A DNA stretch of 64,000 nucleotides from Granulicella sp. dw_53 (GCF_018449545.1 NZ_JAAVUR010000002.1:186001-250000), one strand, 5' to 3'. Positions 1-9,373 are shown, counted from the first letter of the stretch. Numbers and translations are program-made. The notes: generated by a model from the sequence alone, not told the origin.

Positions 1-581
1 TTGTTCGAACCCCACTCGCAGATGCTGAACAGGATCGGCCTGCCCGTCTCCGCCAGCGCATTGCGCATCAGCGTGTAGGAGGACTCCGCGTTCTGCCCCG
101 GCAGCGTATTGCACCAGTCTTCTTTCAGATAGTCGACGCCCCACGCGGCATACTGCCTTGCATCCTGGTACTCATGCCCGATGCTCCCCGGCCGTTTCGC
201 GCACGTCATCGTGCCGACGTCCGTATAGATCCCGAACTTCAGACCCTTGCTGTGGACATAGTCCGCCAGCGCCTTGATGCCCCCCGGAAACTTCTCCGCA
301 TCGACGACGATATTCCCCACCGCATCGCGCCCCGTCTGCCAACAGTCGTCGATCACGACGTACTGGTATCCGGCATCCTTCATGCCGCTCGAAGCCATCT
401 GGTCCGCGGCCTCGCGCACGACCTTCTCGTTGATGCCCTTACAGGCAAACTTGTTCCAGCTATTCCAACCCATGGGCGGCGTACGCGCCACGCCATTGTC
501 CAGAGAGTGCGCCGGCACTCCACCCAATGCCACCATAACCGCAGCTACGAAACCGCTTACAAACACACCACGCAAATTCAT
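1..581 (-). CDS. alpha-galactosidase, GH27 family (3' end outside window)
   Basis: The first 193 codons of a secreted alpha-galactosidase that would remove terminal alpha-linked galactose from plant oligosaccharides or galactomannan. An N-terminal hydrophobic segment ending near PAHS looks like a signal peptide. It is followed by TPPMGWNSWNKF, VVIDDCWQ and GIYTDVGT, and by YLKEDWC, where the Asp matches the GH27 catalytic nucleophile (usually in YLKYD). The ATG at 581 has a GGAGG-type ribosome site about ten bases upstream. The C-terminal part and the acid/base residue lie beyond base 1. Family assignment is strong; the exact substrate is not shown. Confidence 0.9.
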   Translation of the reverse strand, partial: MNLRGVFVSGFVAAVMVALGGVPAHSLDNGVARTPPMGWNSWNKFACKGINEKVVREAADQMASSGMKDAGYQYVVIDDCWQTGRDAVGNIVVDAEKFPGGIKALADYVHSKGLKFGIYTDVGTMTCAKRPGSIGHEYQDARQYAAWGVDYLKEDWCNTLPGQNAESSYTLMRNALAETGRPILFSICEWGSN

Positions 582-658
582 GATCTTTCGCCTCCGGGCA
601 CAAATATTCTCTTGTCGCCCCTTCGGCAAACATCATACGCGAGACCTCGCGTCACGAA

Positions 659-922
659 TTACAGCTCGAACATCAACTCATCCACGTAGCACCAGTACCA
701 GTCCTCGCCTGGCTCTATCGATTGCACGACCGGATGCTTCACCGCATGGAAGTGCTTGGTCGCATGCTTGCCGATGGACGAGTCGCAGCACCCAACATGC
801 CCGCACTCCTTACAGAGCCGCAGATGAACCCACGACTGTCCCAGCTTCAGACACTCCTCGCACCCGCGTGTATGTGGCTTTACCTGATGAATCGTATCGA
901 GATGGCTGCACGTAGATCCCAT
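659..922 (-). CDS. UBP-type zinc finger domain protein
   Basis: A protein of about 87 residues consisting almost entirely of one UBP-type (ZnF-UBP) zinc finger. It has CSHLD, CEECLKLG, W-V-H-L-R-L-C-KECGHVGCCDSS, H-A-T-K-HFHAVKHPVV and a terminal W-Y-W-C-Y-V-DE motif, the ordered Cys/His ligands and aromatic residues of the family. In eukaryotes this domain binds the C-terminal Gly-Gly of ubiquitin; bacterial stand-alone copies have no known partner. The ATG at 922 is preferred; a TTG 21 bases upstream would extend it by seven residues. It lies between the alpha-galactosidase and a small unknown gene on the same strand. Confidence 0.85.
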   Translation of the reverse strand: MGSTCSHLDTIHQVKPHTRGCEECLKLGQSWVHLRLCKECGHVGCCDSSIGKHATKHFHAVKHPVVQSIEPGEDWYWCYVDELMFEL

Positions 923-973
923 GCGAGTCAGTTTACTCTCCAAGTCGCGGTCGGCAAAGCCACCACCCCGCCT

Positions 974-1258
974 CTACATAATCCGGAACCGCTCCTGCAT
1001 CAGCCGTTGGAAACGAGGCTTCCAGATCAGGTCGTAGGCCAGCTCCTTGCCCGGAAACATCGACAGCGCGGCTTTGCGGCTGTCCGCGATCATCTGCGAA
1101 GCATCCTCGATGCTAAGGCTCCTGTCCTGGGCGATCACTTGCATGACCATGTTCATCATCATCTGCAGCCGGCGAATGAGCTTCTGCTCCTCTGCCTGTT
1201 CCGCTGCGCTCATTGCTGCGTCGGTCTTGTCGGAATCCGCTGACGGCGTAAGGTCCAT
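974..1258 (-). CDS. hypothetical protein, helical, 94 aa
   Basis: A small, soluble, charged protein with no signal peptide or membrane segment, rich in Gln, Met, Ala and Arg and probably alpha-helical. I do not recognise the family. The ATG at 1258 is chosen because GGAGG lies seven bases upstream; the reading frame stays open for 34 more codons toward comEC, but without a comparable ribosome site. It follows comEC by 58 bases on the same strand and could be the distal gene of the nadC-to-comEC transcription unit. Confidence 0.65.
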   Translation of the reverse strand: MDLTPSADSDKTDAAMSAAEQAEEQKLIRRLQMMMNMVMQVIAQDRSLSIEDASQMIADSRKAALSMFPGKELAYDLIWKPRFQRLMQERFRIM

Positions 1259-1316
1259 TCCAGAGCCTCCACTGATCCACAAAATACACCTTAAACCACG
1301 CGGCTTCCAGCTTTGC

Positions 1317-4067
1317 TCAACGAAGGTCCTCTCCCCCGACAACCTCGCGAATCCCTCCATCCCGGTCCAGCAGAAAGGTCGTCAAGCCAAACTCATCCGT
1401 CCGGTAGAGCCTCGTATGCCCCTCGGCGATCCTCTCGATCACCTCCCCTCGCGGATGCCCAAAGGTATTCGCCCGCCCCACCGAGATCACCGCATCCGTC
1501 GGCCGTAGCGCCGCAAAGAACTCCGGCGTCGTCGAGGTCCGGCTGCCATGATGTCCCACCTTCAGCAGCGTCACCGGCGACAGTCCGCTCGCCACCATCG
1601 CCCGTTCACTCGGCGCCTCCGCGTCCCCTTCCATCAACACCGAAGCCTTGCCATATCGCAGACGCATCACCAACGAGTCATCGTTCTTCGGCTCCCCCGG
1701 ATTCCCATATCCAACCGCTGGTGAAAGCACCTCGATTCCAACCCCACTCCACTCGACGCGATCGCCTGCATGGTAATGCCGCACCACCACACCCAGCTCA
1801 GCCGCCTCCTCCAGCAACGCACGATAGACCTGCGAGTCCGCATCCACCGAAACCCACAGCTCTCGTGGACGAAAGCTCCGCATCACCGCCGCCATCCCGC
1901 CCATGTGGTCGCTGTGCGCATGGCTCAGCGCGATCACATCCAGTCTGCGCATCCGCCGCGACCACAGATACGGCGAAACCACCTCCTCGCCCACATCGAA
2001 CGCGCTCTGCGCCTCGGCACTCTCCTTCAGGCTCCCCACCGGACCACCCGCATCCACCAGCATCGTCTGCCCCTGCGGACTCACCACCAGCAGCGAGTCG
2101 CCCTGCCCCACATCTACCGCCGTCACCTCCAGCATCCCCGGAGACACCACCGCCGCCTCCGGCCAAAGCACCAGCACCGCGACCGCCGGCAACACCACCA
2201 CCGCAACCCAGGCCCACCCCTTCTCCCGCCGCCGCACCGCCCAGCAACAAAACACCCAGGCCACCAACGCAATCGCCACCACCCAACCCGCAGGCCCAGG
2301 CACCCGCACATCGGCGACCCGCACCCGGCTCATCGCACTCACCGTACCCGTCACCCCATGCAGCAGCAGAGCCGTCGTAGCCCCTGGCAGAGCCGCCACC
2401 CAGGGGCTTACCAGGCTTCCCACAAACGTCAGCACCCCCATCGGCGCAAGCACCGCCACCATCGGCACGCTCAACATATTCGCAGGCAGTGCAAACGGCG
2501 TCGCCCGATGAAAGTACACCGCCATCGGCAACACCATCACCGCCTCGACCACCAACCCCAGCATCGCCAGCTCCGCAGCCCAAAGCACCACCCGCACGAA
2601 TAAAGCTGGCACACCATAAGCCCACTCACCCAATACGCTGACCAACGCCTCGCCCCACACCCGCAGCATCACGCGAAACTGCGCCACCCGCGGCCTTAGC
2701 CGGAGATCAATCCACTCCTCCCTCAGCTTCCGCGCCGCCCGCGCATAGGGCACAACGCTGCGTTCGCCCAGTGGCACCGCAATCCCTCCAATCGCCATCA
2801 CCGCCAGAAACGTCATCTGGAAGCTCGCCTCAAAGAGACTCCCCGGCGACCACACCAGCACCCCCAACGCGGCCGCGCCGAGCCCGTTCAACACATTGCG
2901 GTCCCGCGCCAGCAACCGCGCCACCAGGAAGATCGCCGTCATCCACAGCGCCCGCTGCACCGGCGCTCCAAACCCCGTCAGCACCGCATACGCACTCGCC
3001 AACCCCACCGTCAACAGCGTCGCGATCCACTCCCGCAGCCGCATCCGTCGCGCCATCCAGAACACCGCCGCCGCCAGCAGCGTCACATGCATCCCCGACA
3101 CCACGAACAGATGAAACGACCCCGTTCGCTGAAAGCCGATCCGCTGCGGCTGCGTCAAACCCGCACGGTCACCAAACAGCATCGCCTTCAACATCCCCGC
3201 GCCACCTTCGCTTAGCCGCAACAGCGACGGCAGCCGACGGTTCACCGCCGAGCGCACATACCCATCCAGCCGCGCCACCGCCCAACTCTGCGCCGCGTAG
3301 ATTTTGCACTGAACGCTCCCCGTACCCTCGCCAAGCTTCTTGAACCGCCCCGCCCGCACGCTGGCATGCGCCCCGATACCCTCCGTCAGCAGATAATCCG
3401 CATACTGCCATGCCCCCGGATCGCGATACCGCTCCGGCACACGAAGCTGCATCGGAGCCGCCACCCAATCGCCGCACTTCAAACTCGGCAGCGCATCTCC
3501 ACGCGAAGTCACCGTCACCCGCAGCCCGCCCTCCATCGGCACCATCCGCGAGACATCCGGCGTCACCTCTTCAACCGCCTCCACCTGCACATCGACCGAC
3601 ATCGCCCCCGGAGGCTCCGCCTCATGCCACTCCGTCCCATCTGCGTCTTCATCCGCAGCCTTGCGCGGCGCAAGCATCCTTACCCGAACCACCCTGCCCC
3701 GCACCGCCCGGCTCAGACCATCCGCATACCGCAGCAAAGACCTCTGCTGTTGCGGAACCGGCTGCACCTCCGCCGCAGCCATCCCTACCACCATCCACAC
3801 CGCCGCCAGCGGCACCAGCACCACCCTCAGATGCCCCCGCAGCACCACCACCGTTAACCCCGCCAGCAGACCCAGCGCCACCAGCAGCATCACCATCGGA
3901 CGCCAGCTCCGCGCCATCACCTCGCCCACCGCAAACCACACCGCCGCGGCCAGCAAAGGCGCGCGCCGAAACTCCAACGCCTGCACCGGCGTACTCCCGC
4001 GCTCCCAAAGCTCCGGAGGCGGTATCTTCCCAAATTCGGTCGTCGAAGCTCTCCCTGCGGACCGCAT
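1317..4067 (-). CDS. comEC: ComEC/Rec2 DNA-uptake channel protein
   Basis: A 916-residue inner-membrane protein that would form the channel carrying single-stranded DNA into the cytoplasm during natural transformation. Three parts are visible: hydrophobic N-terminal helices followed by a soluble DUF4131-like region (about residues 40-240), a polytopic Competence domain (about 250-620), and a C-terminal metallo-beta-lactamase domain with SHAHSDH near 715-721 and GHHGS near 838, expected to trim the incoming strand. Length is normal for the family. It lies 39 bases downstream of rlmD on the same strand. A ComEA or pilus gene is not seen here, so competence itself is inference. Confidence 0.93.
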   Translation of the reverse strand: MRSAGRASTTEFGKIPPPELWERGSTPVQALEFRRAPLLAAAVWFAVGEVMARSWRPMVMLLVALGLLAGLTVVVLRGHLRVVLVPLAAVWMVVGMAAAEVQPVPQQQRSLLRYADGLSRAVRGRVVRVRMLAPRKAADEDADGTEWHEAEPPGAMSVDVQVEAVEEVTPDVSRMVPMEGGLRVTVTSRGDALPSLKCGDWVAAPMQLRVPERYRDPGAWQYADYLLTEGIGAHASVRAGRFKKLGEGTGSVQCKIYAAQSWAVARLDGYVRSAVNRRLPSLLRLSEGGAGMLKAMLFGDRAGLTQPQRIGFQRTGSFHLFVVSGMHVTLLAAAVFWMARRMRLREWIATLLTVGLASAYAVLTGFGAPVQRALWMTAIFLVARLLARDRNVLNGLGAAALGVLVWSPGSLFEASFQMTFLAVMAIGGIAVPLGERSVVPYARAARKLREEWIDLRLRPRVAQFRVMLRVWGEALVSVLGEWAYGVPALFVRVVLWAAELAMLGLVVEAVMVLPMAVYFHRATPFALPANMLSVPMVAVLAPMGVLTFVGSLVSPWVAALPGATTALLLHGVTGTVSAMSRVRVADVRVPGPAGWVVAIALVAWVFCCWAVRRREKGWAWVAVVVLPAVAVLVLWPEAAVVSPGMLEVTAVDVGQGDSLLVVSPQGQTMLVDAGGPVGSLKESAEAQSAFDVGEEVVSPYLWSRRMRRLDVIALSHAHSDHMGGMAAVMRSFRPRELWVSVDADSQVYRALLEEAAELGVVVRHYHAGDRVEWSGVGIEVLSPAVGYGNPGEPKNDDSLVMRLRYGKASVLMEGDAEAPSERAMVASGLSPVTLLKVGHHGSRTSTTPEFFAALRPTDAVISVGRANTFGHPRGEVIERIAEGHTRLYRTDEFGLTTFLLDRDGGIREVVGGEDLR

Positions 4068-4106
4068 CTGCCGTTATTTCACCACAGCCCTATTAAGTAA
4101 GCGCCA

Positions 4107-5426
4107 CTAAGCTCCACGCCTCAAAACCACTACCGTCTCCTGGTGAAACGTCTGCGGAAACATATCCACTAGATGCAGCTCCACCAGCGCGTATCCGCCA
4201 TCTACCAGCACCTTCAGATCCCGCGCCAGCGTAACCGGATCGCACGAGACATACACCAGCTCCGCCGCCTTCAACCGCACCAGCAACTCACAGACATCCG
4301 CCCCCAGCCCCGCACGCGGAGGATCCATCACCACCACCTCCGGCCGCTCCCGCTGAATCACCGTATGGCGCAAAAAATCCACCGTAGAGGCGCAGATCGC
4401 CTGCGTCCTCGGCCCCTTCAGCGTTCCGGCCAGATCCGCCGCCGCCGTCTCGCTACCCTCAACTCCCACCACCCTCTCAAACGCCTTCGCCAGCGCCTTT
4501 GAGAACAAACCCACACCCGCATAAAGATCCCACGCCAGCCGCCCCTCACGCCCCTCTGTCACCAGCCGCACCATCGTATCGATCAAAAAGCGATTCACCT
4601 GGAAGAACCCACCCCGGCTCACCCAGTAGTCGGCCCCTGCCGCACGATACAACAATCCCTCCGCCCCCCAGCTAGCCCCCGCAGCAGGCCGCTCCGTACG
4701 CCGGCTCCGCAGCGCCGACTCCTTTGCCAGAATCGAAACTCCCGCCCCCACCAGCTCCGGCACCACCACTCGCAGCCGCTCACACAACCCCTTCAGATCA
4801 GCCGACAACGCTCCCCGCACAAACAGCGTCATCTGCAGCTTCGTCTCATCGCCATTGGAGAAGAACTCAATCTCCACCGCACCCCGCAGCCACCGCTCAG
4901 CTCCCTTGTCCGTCTCCGCCAGCTTCAACAACGCACTCGCAGCCCGCCACAGCAGCGGAGCCGCAATCGGACACTCCTGTATCGGCAGAAACTCATTGCT
5001 CCCCCGCCGGTTGTATCCCAGCCGCAACGCCCCATCCATCTCCGCAATCCGCAGCCGTATCCTGTTCCGATACCCCCAGAACGCATCTCCATGCGACTGC
5101 ACCTCAGGCAGCTCGACTAGCCCCACCCGCTCCAAACTCTCCCGCAGAATCCCCGCCTTCATCCGCATCTGCGCCGAATACTCTGCATGCTGCAACTGGC
5201 ATCCACCGCACGCACCAAAGTGAACGCACCCCGGCGCAACGCGGTCGCTGGAAGCCTCAATCACCCGCACCAGCTCCGCCCCACCATAGGCATCCTTCTC
5301 TACCGAAAGCTCCGCCTCGACGATCTCCCCCGGCAGCGTGAAAGGCACAAAGACAGCCTTGCCAGCCTCCGCCTGGTGAGCCAGCCCAGCGCCCCCATAG
5401 ACCACCTTTTCTATCTGTAACCTCAT
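4107..5426 (-). CDS. rlmD: 23S rRNA (uracil-5-)-methyltransferase RlmD/RumA family
   Basis: A 439-residue SAM-dependent methyltransferase that makes 5-methyluridine in 23S rRNA (U1939-type). The N-terminal TRAM-like domain (residues 1-55) is followed by four Cys ligands for a [4Fe-4S] cluster (C67, C73, C76 in CVHFGACGGC and C152). Then come the SAM-binding segment DLYAGVGLFS, VVMDPPRAG, and the nucleophile motif SCDPVTLARDL. TrmA and RlmC/RlmD are close relatives; the Fe-S cysteines favour the RlmC/D group over TrmA. The start overlaps the stop of the upstream gene as ATGA, indicating translational coupling. Confidence 0.9.
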   Translation of the reverse strand: MRLQIEKVVYGGAGLAHQAEAGKAVFVPFTLPGEIVEAELSVEKDAYGGAELVRVIEASSDRVAPGCVHFGACGGCQLQHAEYSAQMRMKAGILRESLERVGLVELPEVQSHGDAFWGYRNRIRLRIAEMDGALRLGYNRRGSNEFLPIQECPIAAPLLWRAASALLKLAETDKGAERWLRGAVEIEFFSNGDETKLQMTLFVRGALSADLKGLCERLRVVVPELVGAGVSILAKESALRSRRTERPAAGASWGAEGLLYRAAGADYWVSRGGFFQVNRFLIDTMVRLVTEGREGRLAWDLYAGVGLFSKALAKAFERVVGVEGSETAAADLAGTLKGPRTQAICASTVDFLRHTVIQRERPEVVVMDPPRAGLGADVCELLVRLKAAELVYVSCDPVTLARDLKVLVDGGYALVELHLVDMFPQTFHQETVVVLRRGA

Positions 5427-6139
5427 GAGTGGCTCATATAAAACAGGCTAAGCCGAGGCAGCTTGCGAGTCTCCAGAATCCTTTTCTGCAAAAACTGCTG
5501 CTGCACCTGCTTGATCTGCGTCGCCTGCATCTTGCCCCGGTACGGCGCAAGCTCCCGCGCCGCCTGCTCCCGCAACGCCACCAACTCTTCCTCCGGAGCC
5601 GAAGTAATCAGCGCGGCGAAGATCTTCTCCTCCAGCACCGTCAGCGTCCTGTCCAAATCCTCCAGCGATCCCGCCGGCTCCAGCCGTATCCCCATCGCCA
5701 GCGCCCGCAGCCGCGCCACCACCTCAGCCGCCACGCCATCCGCAGGCGACACAAGCTGCACACCCTCGATCCTCCCCGCGTTCTCCTCCAGATAAGCCGC
5801 CACCCGCTCCGACTCAAACCCGCTCTCTACCGGCTCCGCATCCACGACAGGCGCAGATCCAATCGCCGCCTCGCGCATCTGCTCCACCGTCTCCATCACG
5901 CTCTGCGCACACCATGCCAGCCCGTTCACCTTGCGAACCTTGCCCTTCGCTCGCAGCGCCTTCGCATCATGCTTATCGAACGCCGAGTCGATCCCGCGCA
6001 GCACTGCCTCCAGCGGAACACCTGCCTCACGCCATGTCTCAATCAGCGCCCAGTCCAGCGTCGAGAGCATCAGCAACGAACCGCGCCTCTGCTGAAAGCG
6101 CTCCTCGATCTCCGTAAAATAATTGAAATAATTCTGCAT
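5423..6139 (-). CDS. hypothetical protein coupled to rlmD
   Basis: A 238-residue soluble protein, acidic and helical, without signal peptide or obvious catalytic motif. The N-terminus (MQNYFNYFTEIEERFQ) and a region around DWALIETWREAGVPLE are the parts most likely to be conserved. I do not recognise a characterised family. Its TGA overlaps the ATG of rlmD (ATGA), and it lies 70 bases after coaX, so it is probably co-transcribed with both. A role in rRNA maturation is possible from position only. Confidence 0.75.
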   Translation of the reverse strand: MQNYFNYFTEIEERFQQRRGSLLMLSTLDWALIETWREAGVPLEAVLRGIDSAFDKHDAKALRAKGKVRKVNGLAWCAQSVMETVEQMREAAIGSAPVVDAEPVESGFESERVAAYLEENAGRIEGVQLVSPADGVAAEVVARLRALAMGIRLEPAGSLEDLDRTLTVLEEKIFAALITSAPEEELVALREQAARELAPYRGKMQATQIKQVQQQFLQKRILETRKLPRLSLFYMSHS

Positions 6140-6209
6140 TCCCAGCGGTCCCTATTCATCGCCTCCAGCCCGTCAAGCCGCCATCTTCAGGCAGCTTCGG
6201 ACATCTACC

Positions 6210-7031
6210 TCAGGCGCTCCGCCTTCTGCTGCGCTCCAGGGTGCGCTCATAGATAATCCGCAGCCCCGTCAACGTCAACATCTCATCCACCGCGCCGATG
6301 TACTTCGATCCACCGGCAATCAGCTTCGCCAGACCACCCGTAGCCACCGTCTTCGTCCCCGGCCCCATCTCTGCAATCATCCGTTCTAGAATCCCATCCA
6401 CCAGCCCGATGTATCCGTAGTACAAGCCGATCTGAATATTATCGATCGTCCCCGTCCCAATCACCTTGCCCGGCTTTCGCACCTCGATCCGCGGCAACCG
6501 CGCCGCCTGCGAAAACAGCGCCTCCGCCGAGATCTCCAGCCCCGGAGCGATCGCCCCACCCACAAACTCGCCCTTCTTCGAGACCACGTCAAACGTCGTC
6601 GCAGTCCCCATATCGACGATGATCGTCGGCCCGCCATACTTCTCAAACGCCGCGACACAGTTCACGATCCGGTCCGCCCCCACCTCGCACGGATTGTCCG
6701 TCAGAATCGGCAGCCCCGTCCGCACCCCCGGTTCGATAAACAGCGGCTTCACATGAAAATAGAGCTCGAACACCTTGCGCAGCATCGAGTCCAGCGGAGG
6801 CACCACCGACGAGACCGCCACTCCCTTCACGATGCACATCTCCAGCCCGCGCAGCGCAAACAGATTCCGCAGCAGCACGCCGAACTCGTCCGCCGTCTGC
6901 TCCTTTGGAGTCGTGATGCGCCAGTTCGCAGTCAGCTCCGCTTCGGCCTCTTCGCCGGCCGCCCCATCGCCCGCCAGCCGGTAAAGCCCCATCACCGTGT
7001 TGGTATTACCCACATCGATCGCCAGAAACAT
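6210..7031 (-). CDS. coaX: type III pantothenate kinase
   Basis: Catalyses ATP-dependent phosphorylation of pantothenate, the first step of coenzyme A synthesis; cytoplasmic. The protein begins MFLAIDVGNTNTVMGLY (ASKHA phosphate-1 motif) and contains DNPCEVGADRI, VDMGTATTFD and GGAIAPGLEIS, all diagnostic of CoaX rather than CoaA. The ATG at 7031 is chosen because AAGGTGG lies about eight bases upstream and the family starts directly with the phosphate motif; a GTG at 7043 adds four residues. It follows birA by 15 bases, a common pairing of CoA and biotin genes. Confidence 0.93.
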   Translation of the reverse strand: MFLAIDVGNTNTVMGLYRLAGDGAAGEEAEAELTANWRITTPKEQTADEFGVLLRNLFALRGLEMCIVKGVAVSSVVPPLDSMLRKVFELYFHVKPLFIEPGVRTGLPILTDNPCEVGADRIVNCVAAFEKYGGPTIIVDMGTATTFDVVSKKGEFVGGAIAPGLEISAEALFSQAARLPRIEVRKPGKVIGTGTIDNIQIGLYYGYIGLVDGILERMIAEMGPGTKTVATGGLAKLIAGGSKYIGAVDEMLTLTGLRIIYERTLERSRRRSA

Positions 7032-7046
7032 AGTCGTGCCCACCTT

Positions 7047-7880
7047 CTATCGTGCCGCTTCCAACTCCCGCACCCCACCGGAGAGCACAGTGCGCTGCGT
7101 CCCATCCTCAGCCGCCACCAGCAAAAAGCCGTCCCCGTTGAGCCCATCCGTCACGCCAGTATAGCCGCCACCCTCATCCACCCTCACGCGCTTTCCTCGC
7201 ACCCATGTGGAAGCCTCCGCAAACCGCGCCAGCAGCCCCGGTCCATCGTCCATCCCACGATGCCCTCGAACCAGCCGCCGCATCTCCTCGTCGATCCCCC
7301 GCAGCAGCGCCGCCAGCACCGCCTCCCGCGAGACCGCCGCGCCCCCCTCGAGCCGCAGCGAAGTCGCCACCGCCCGCACCTCCGCAGGAAACGCCTCATG
7401 GTTCAGATTGATCCCCACCCCAATCACCGCATACCGCAGCATCGCCGGCACACCCCTCTCCGCCGGAGCCACCGCCGTCTCCACCAGAATCCCCCCACAC
7501 TTCCGCTTATTCAGAATCAAGTCATTCGGCCACCGGATATCCACCTCCAGCCCGCAGGCCTCCGCAATCGCCGCCTGCGCCGCCAGCCCCGTAGCCAGCG
7601 AGATCTGCAACGCCGTAGCCATCGGCAGCGTCGGAGTCACCAGCGCGCTCACATACAACCCATCCCCCGCCGCCGAGTGCCACGCATGCCCTCCGCGCCC
7701 GCGCCCCGCGCCCTGCTCATCCGCCACCCAGACGCCGCTCCGCGCCCCACGCTGCGCCGCCTCCAGCGCCACCGTATTCGTGGAGCCGACAAAAGGGAGG
7801 TGCAGCACCCGGCCCGCAAACTCCGTAGCCGCCACCCCCTCCTCGACCGCCTTCAAGTCGAAGCTCACTCCGGATTGCAC
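7047..7880 (-). CDS. birA: biotin--[acetyl-CoA-carboxylase] ligase, monofunctional
   Basis: Activates biotin to biotinyl-AMP and attaches it to the carrier protein of acetyl-CoA carboxylase. Visible motifs are GRGRGGHAWHS (biotinyl-AMP loop), RWPNDLIL and KCGGILVE of the ligase core, then a small SH3-like C-terminal domain ending VLSGGVRELE. The winged-helix DNA-binding domain of E. coli BirA is absent, so this protein cannot be the biotin repressor. Translation starts at a GTG that directly follows the TAA of nadC, which indicates tight coupling. Confidence 0.92.
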   Translation of the reverse strand: MQSGVSFDLKAVEEGVAATEFAGRVLHLPFVGSTNTVALEAAQRGARSGVWVADEQGAGRGRGGHAWHSAAGDGLYVSALVTPTLPMATALQISLATGLAAQAAIAEACGLEVDIRWPNDLILNKRKCGGILVETAVAPAERGVPAMLRYAVIGVGINLNHEAFPAEVRAVATSLRLEGGAAVSREAVLAALLRGIDEEMRRLVRGHRGMDDGPGLLARFAEASTWVRGKRVRVDEGGGYTGVTDGLNGDGFLLVAAEDGTQRTVLSGGVRELEAAR

Positions 7881-8765
7881 TTAATAAATATCCGCCGTAA
7901 TCCGCATACTCAAATCCACCGCCACCGCCGAGTGCGTCAGCGCGCCCACCGAGACAAAATCCACCCCCGCCAGCGCATACGCCCGCACCGTCTTCAAGCT
8001 CATATTCCCCGAAGCCTCAATCGGCACCGTCGGCAACGCCGCCCGAATCAGCTTCACCGCCTTCTTCACCTGCGACGGAGTCATATTATCCAGCAGAATC
8101 GACTCCGCCCCGCCCGCAATCGCCTGCTCCAACTCCGCATCCGACCGCACCTCCACCTGCACCACCTGCCCCGCCTTGCGGCCATGCAGTGCATGCTCCA
8201 GCGCAGCCGGGAGCCCGCCTCCCAGCGAGATATGGTTGTTCTTGATCAAGATCCCATCCTGCAGGTCCAGCCGATGGTTCACCCCGCCCCCGCAGCACAC
8301 GGCGTACTTGTCCAGCACCCGCAGCCCCGGAATCGTCTTCCTCGTATCCAGCACCTTCGTCTTGGTCCCCGCCACAGCCTTTACAAACTCATTCGTCAGC
8401 GTCGCAATTCCGCTCATCCGCTGCATCAGGTTCAGAATCACCCGCTCGCAGGAGAGGATCGCCCGCGCATTATGCCGGATCACGGCCAGCGTCTGCCCCT
8501 TCTTCACCTTCACCCCGTCGAAGATCTCCGGATGGCTCACCACCTCAAACCGCCCCATCGGAGTGCTGCTCATCTTCCCAAACGTCTCCAGAAAGATCGG
8601 AATGCACCCTATCCCCGCCACCACGCAAGCCTGCTTCGCCACAATCGTCCCCGAGGCCCGCAGCCCCGCCGGAATCGTCAGTGCGGTAGTTACATCGTTC
8701 GCTGCCTTGTCCTCTGCCAGTGCCGCTTCAAGAATGGTTCGAATCCGTTTGCTTTTCCAGTCCAT
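7881..8765 (-). CDS. nadC: nicotinate-nucleotide pyrophosphorylase (carboxylating)
   Basis: Converts quinolinate and PRPP to nicotinate mononucleotide, CO2 and pyrophosphate in de novo NAD synthesis; cytoplasmic. The 294-residue sequence shows ILSCERVILNLMQRMSGIATLT, DTRKTIPGLR, KYAVCCGGGVNHR and the C-terminal barrel motifs EASGNMSL and VDFVSVGALTHS. Length and motif order are normal. It is the first gene of the nadC-birA-coaX series, with a 56-base divergent gap to the gene at 8822. The neighbouring nadA and nadB are not in the window. Confidence 0.95.
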   Translation of the reverse strand: MDWKSKRIRTILEAALAEDKAANDVTTALTIPAGLRASGTIVAKQACVVAGIGCIPIFLETFGKMSSTPMGRFEVVSHPEIFDGVKVKKGQTLAVIRHNARAILSCERVILNLMQRMSGIATLTNEFVKAVAGTKTKVLDTRKTIPGLRVLDKYAVCCGGGVNHRLDLQDGILIKNNHISLGGGLPAALEHALHGRKAGQVVQVEVRSDAELEQAIAGGAESILLDNMTPSQVKKAVKLIRAALPTVPIEASGNMSLKTVRAYALAGVDFVSVGALTHSAVAVDLSMRITADIY

Positions 8766-8821
8766 CCCCTCATCCTAAACCCGCGAGTTGCATCCTACAT
8801 TGCAGATCTTCGTGATCCCTT

Positions 8822-9217
8822 ATGCTGATGTCTCTCTCCCGACAGATCGCCTATCTCTTCCTGCTCGCCATCCCCATCGCCTGCGTCGCCTGGACCATCA
8901 CCCACGAAGAGGTCTTCCGCGAACCCCGCGAGTGGTGCAAAGACCGAAGCCAGAACTGCAAACCCCTCGTCGCCCGAAAATTCTTCTACCTCTTCACCTG
9001 CGAGTACTGCTTCAGCCACTACGTCGCGGCCTTCTTCCTGCTCATCACCCAGTTCCAGATGCTCTACGAGGGCTGGCGCGGCTACGTCATCGCCTGGTTC
9101 GCCCTCATCTGGATGGCGAACATCTATATGAGCTTTTTCAACCGCCTCCGCCTCGACATCAAACACGAGAACGTAGAAATCGCCATAGAACAAACCAAAG
9201 TCCCAAACAACAAATAG
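8822..9217 (+). CDS. hypothetical membrane protein with C-x2-C motif
   Basis: A 131-residue protein with an N-terminal hydrophobic segment (residues about 8-25), a short loop with two Cys (CKDRSQNC), then LFTCEYCFSHY leading into two further hydrophobic stretches and a charged C-terminus. The TCEYC-F-S-H-Y layout recalls DUF1360-type small membrane proteins (TCxxC followed by a helix), but I cannot assign a function. Two in-frame ATGs (8822 and 8828) are possible and neither has a clear ribosome site. It is divergent from nadC. Confidence 0.7.
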   Translation: MLMSLSRQIAYLFLLAIPIACVAWTITHEEVFREPREWCKDRSQNCKPLVARKFFYLFTCEYCFSHYVAAFFLLITQFQMLYEGWRGYVIAWFALIWMANIYMSFFNRLRLDIKHENVEIAIEQTKVPNNK

Positions 9218-9294
9218 GGCCGCAGATCTCCTTATCCATCACGCCTGCCACAGCATCTCTCACGCCCATCACAGCCTTAGGTCCCGCCACCAAA

Positions 9295-9361
9295 GCGGGT
9301 GCCCCACTCTTTTTGCAGTCTCATCGCAAATAGGGTGGGGTATCGTGCGAAGCACGACCGC
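9295..9361 (+). repeat. type 1 dispersed hairpin repeat
   Basis: A two-hairpin intergenic element beginning GCGGGTGCCCCA. The first hairpin pairs CCCCAC..TTTGC with GCAAATAGGGTGGGG around the loop AGTCTCATC; the second is CGTGC-GAA-GCACG. Similar copies lie at 16000, 33311 and 61000 in the same orientation. Confidence 0.85.
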
Positions 9362-9373
9362 ACTCCTTCCCCG

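Noticed and set aside
6753-8828. A 691-codon plus-strand frame opposite coaX, birA and nadC
   Set aside because: Arg/His/Pro-rich translation, and the opposite strand carries three clear enzymes.
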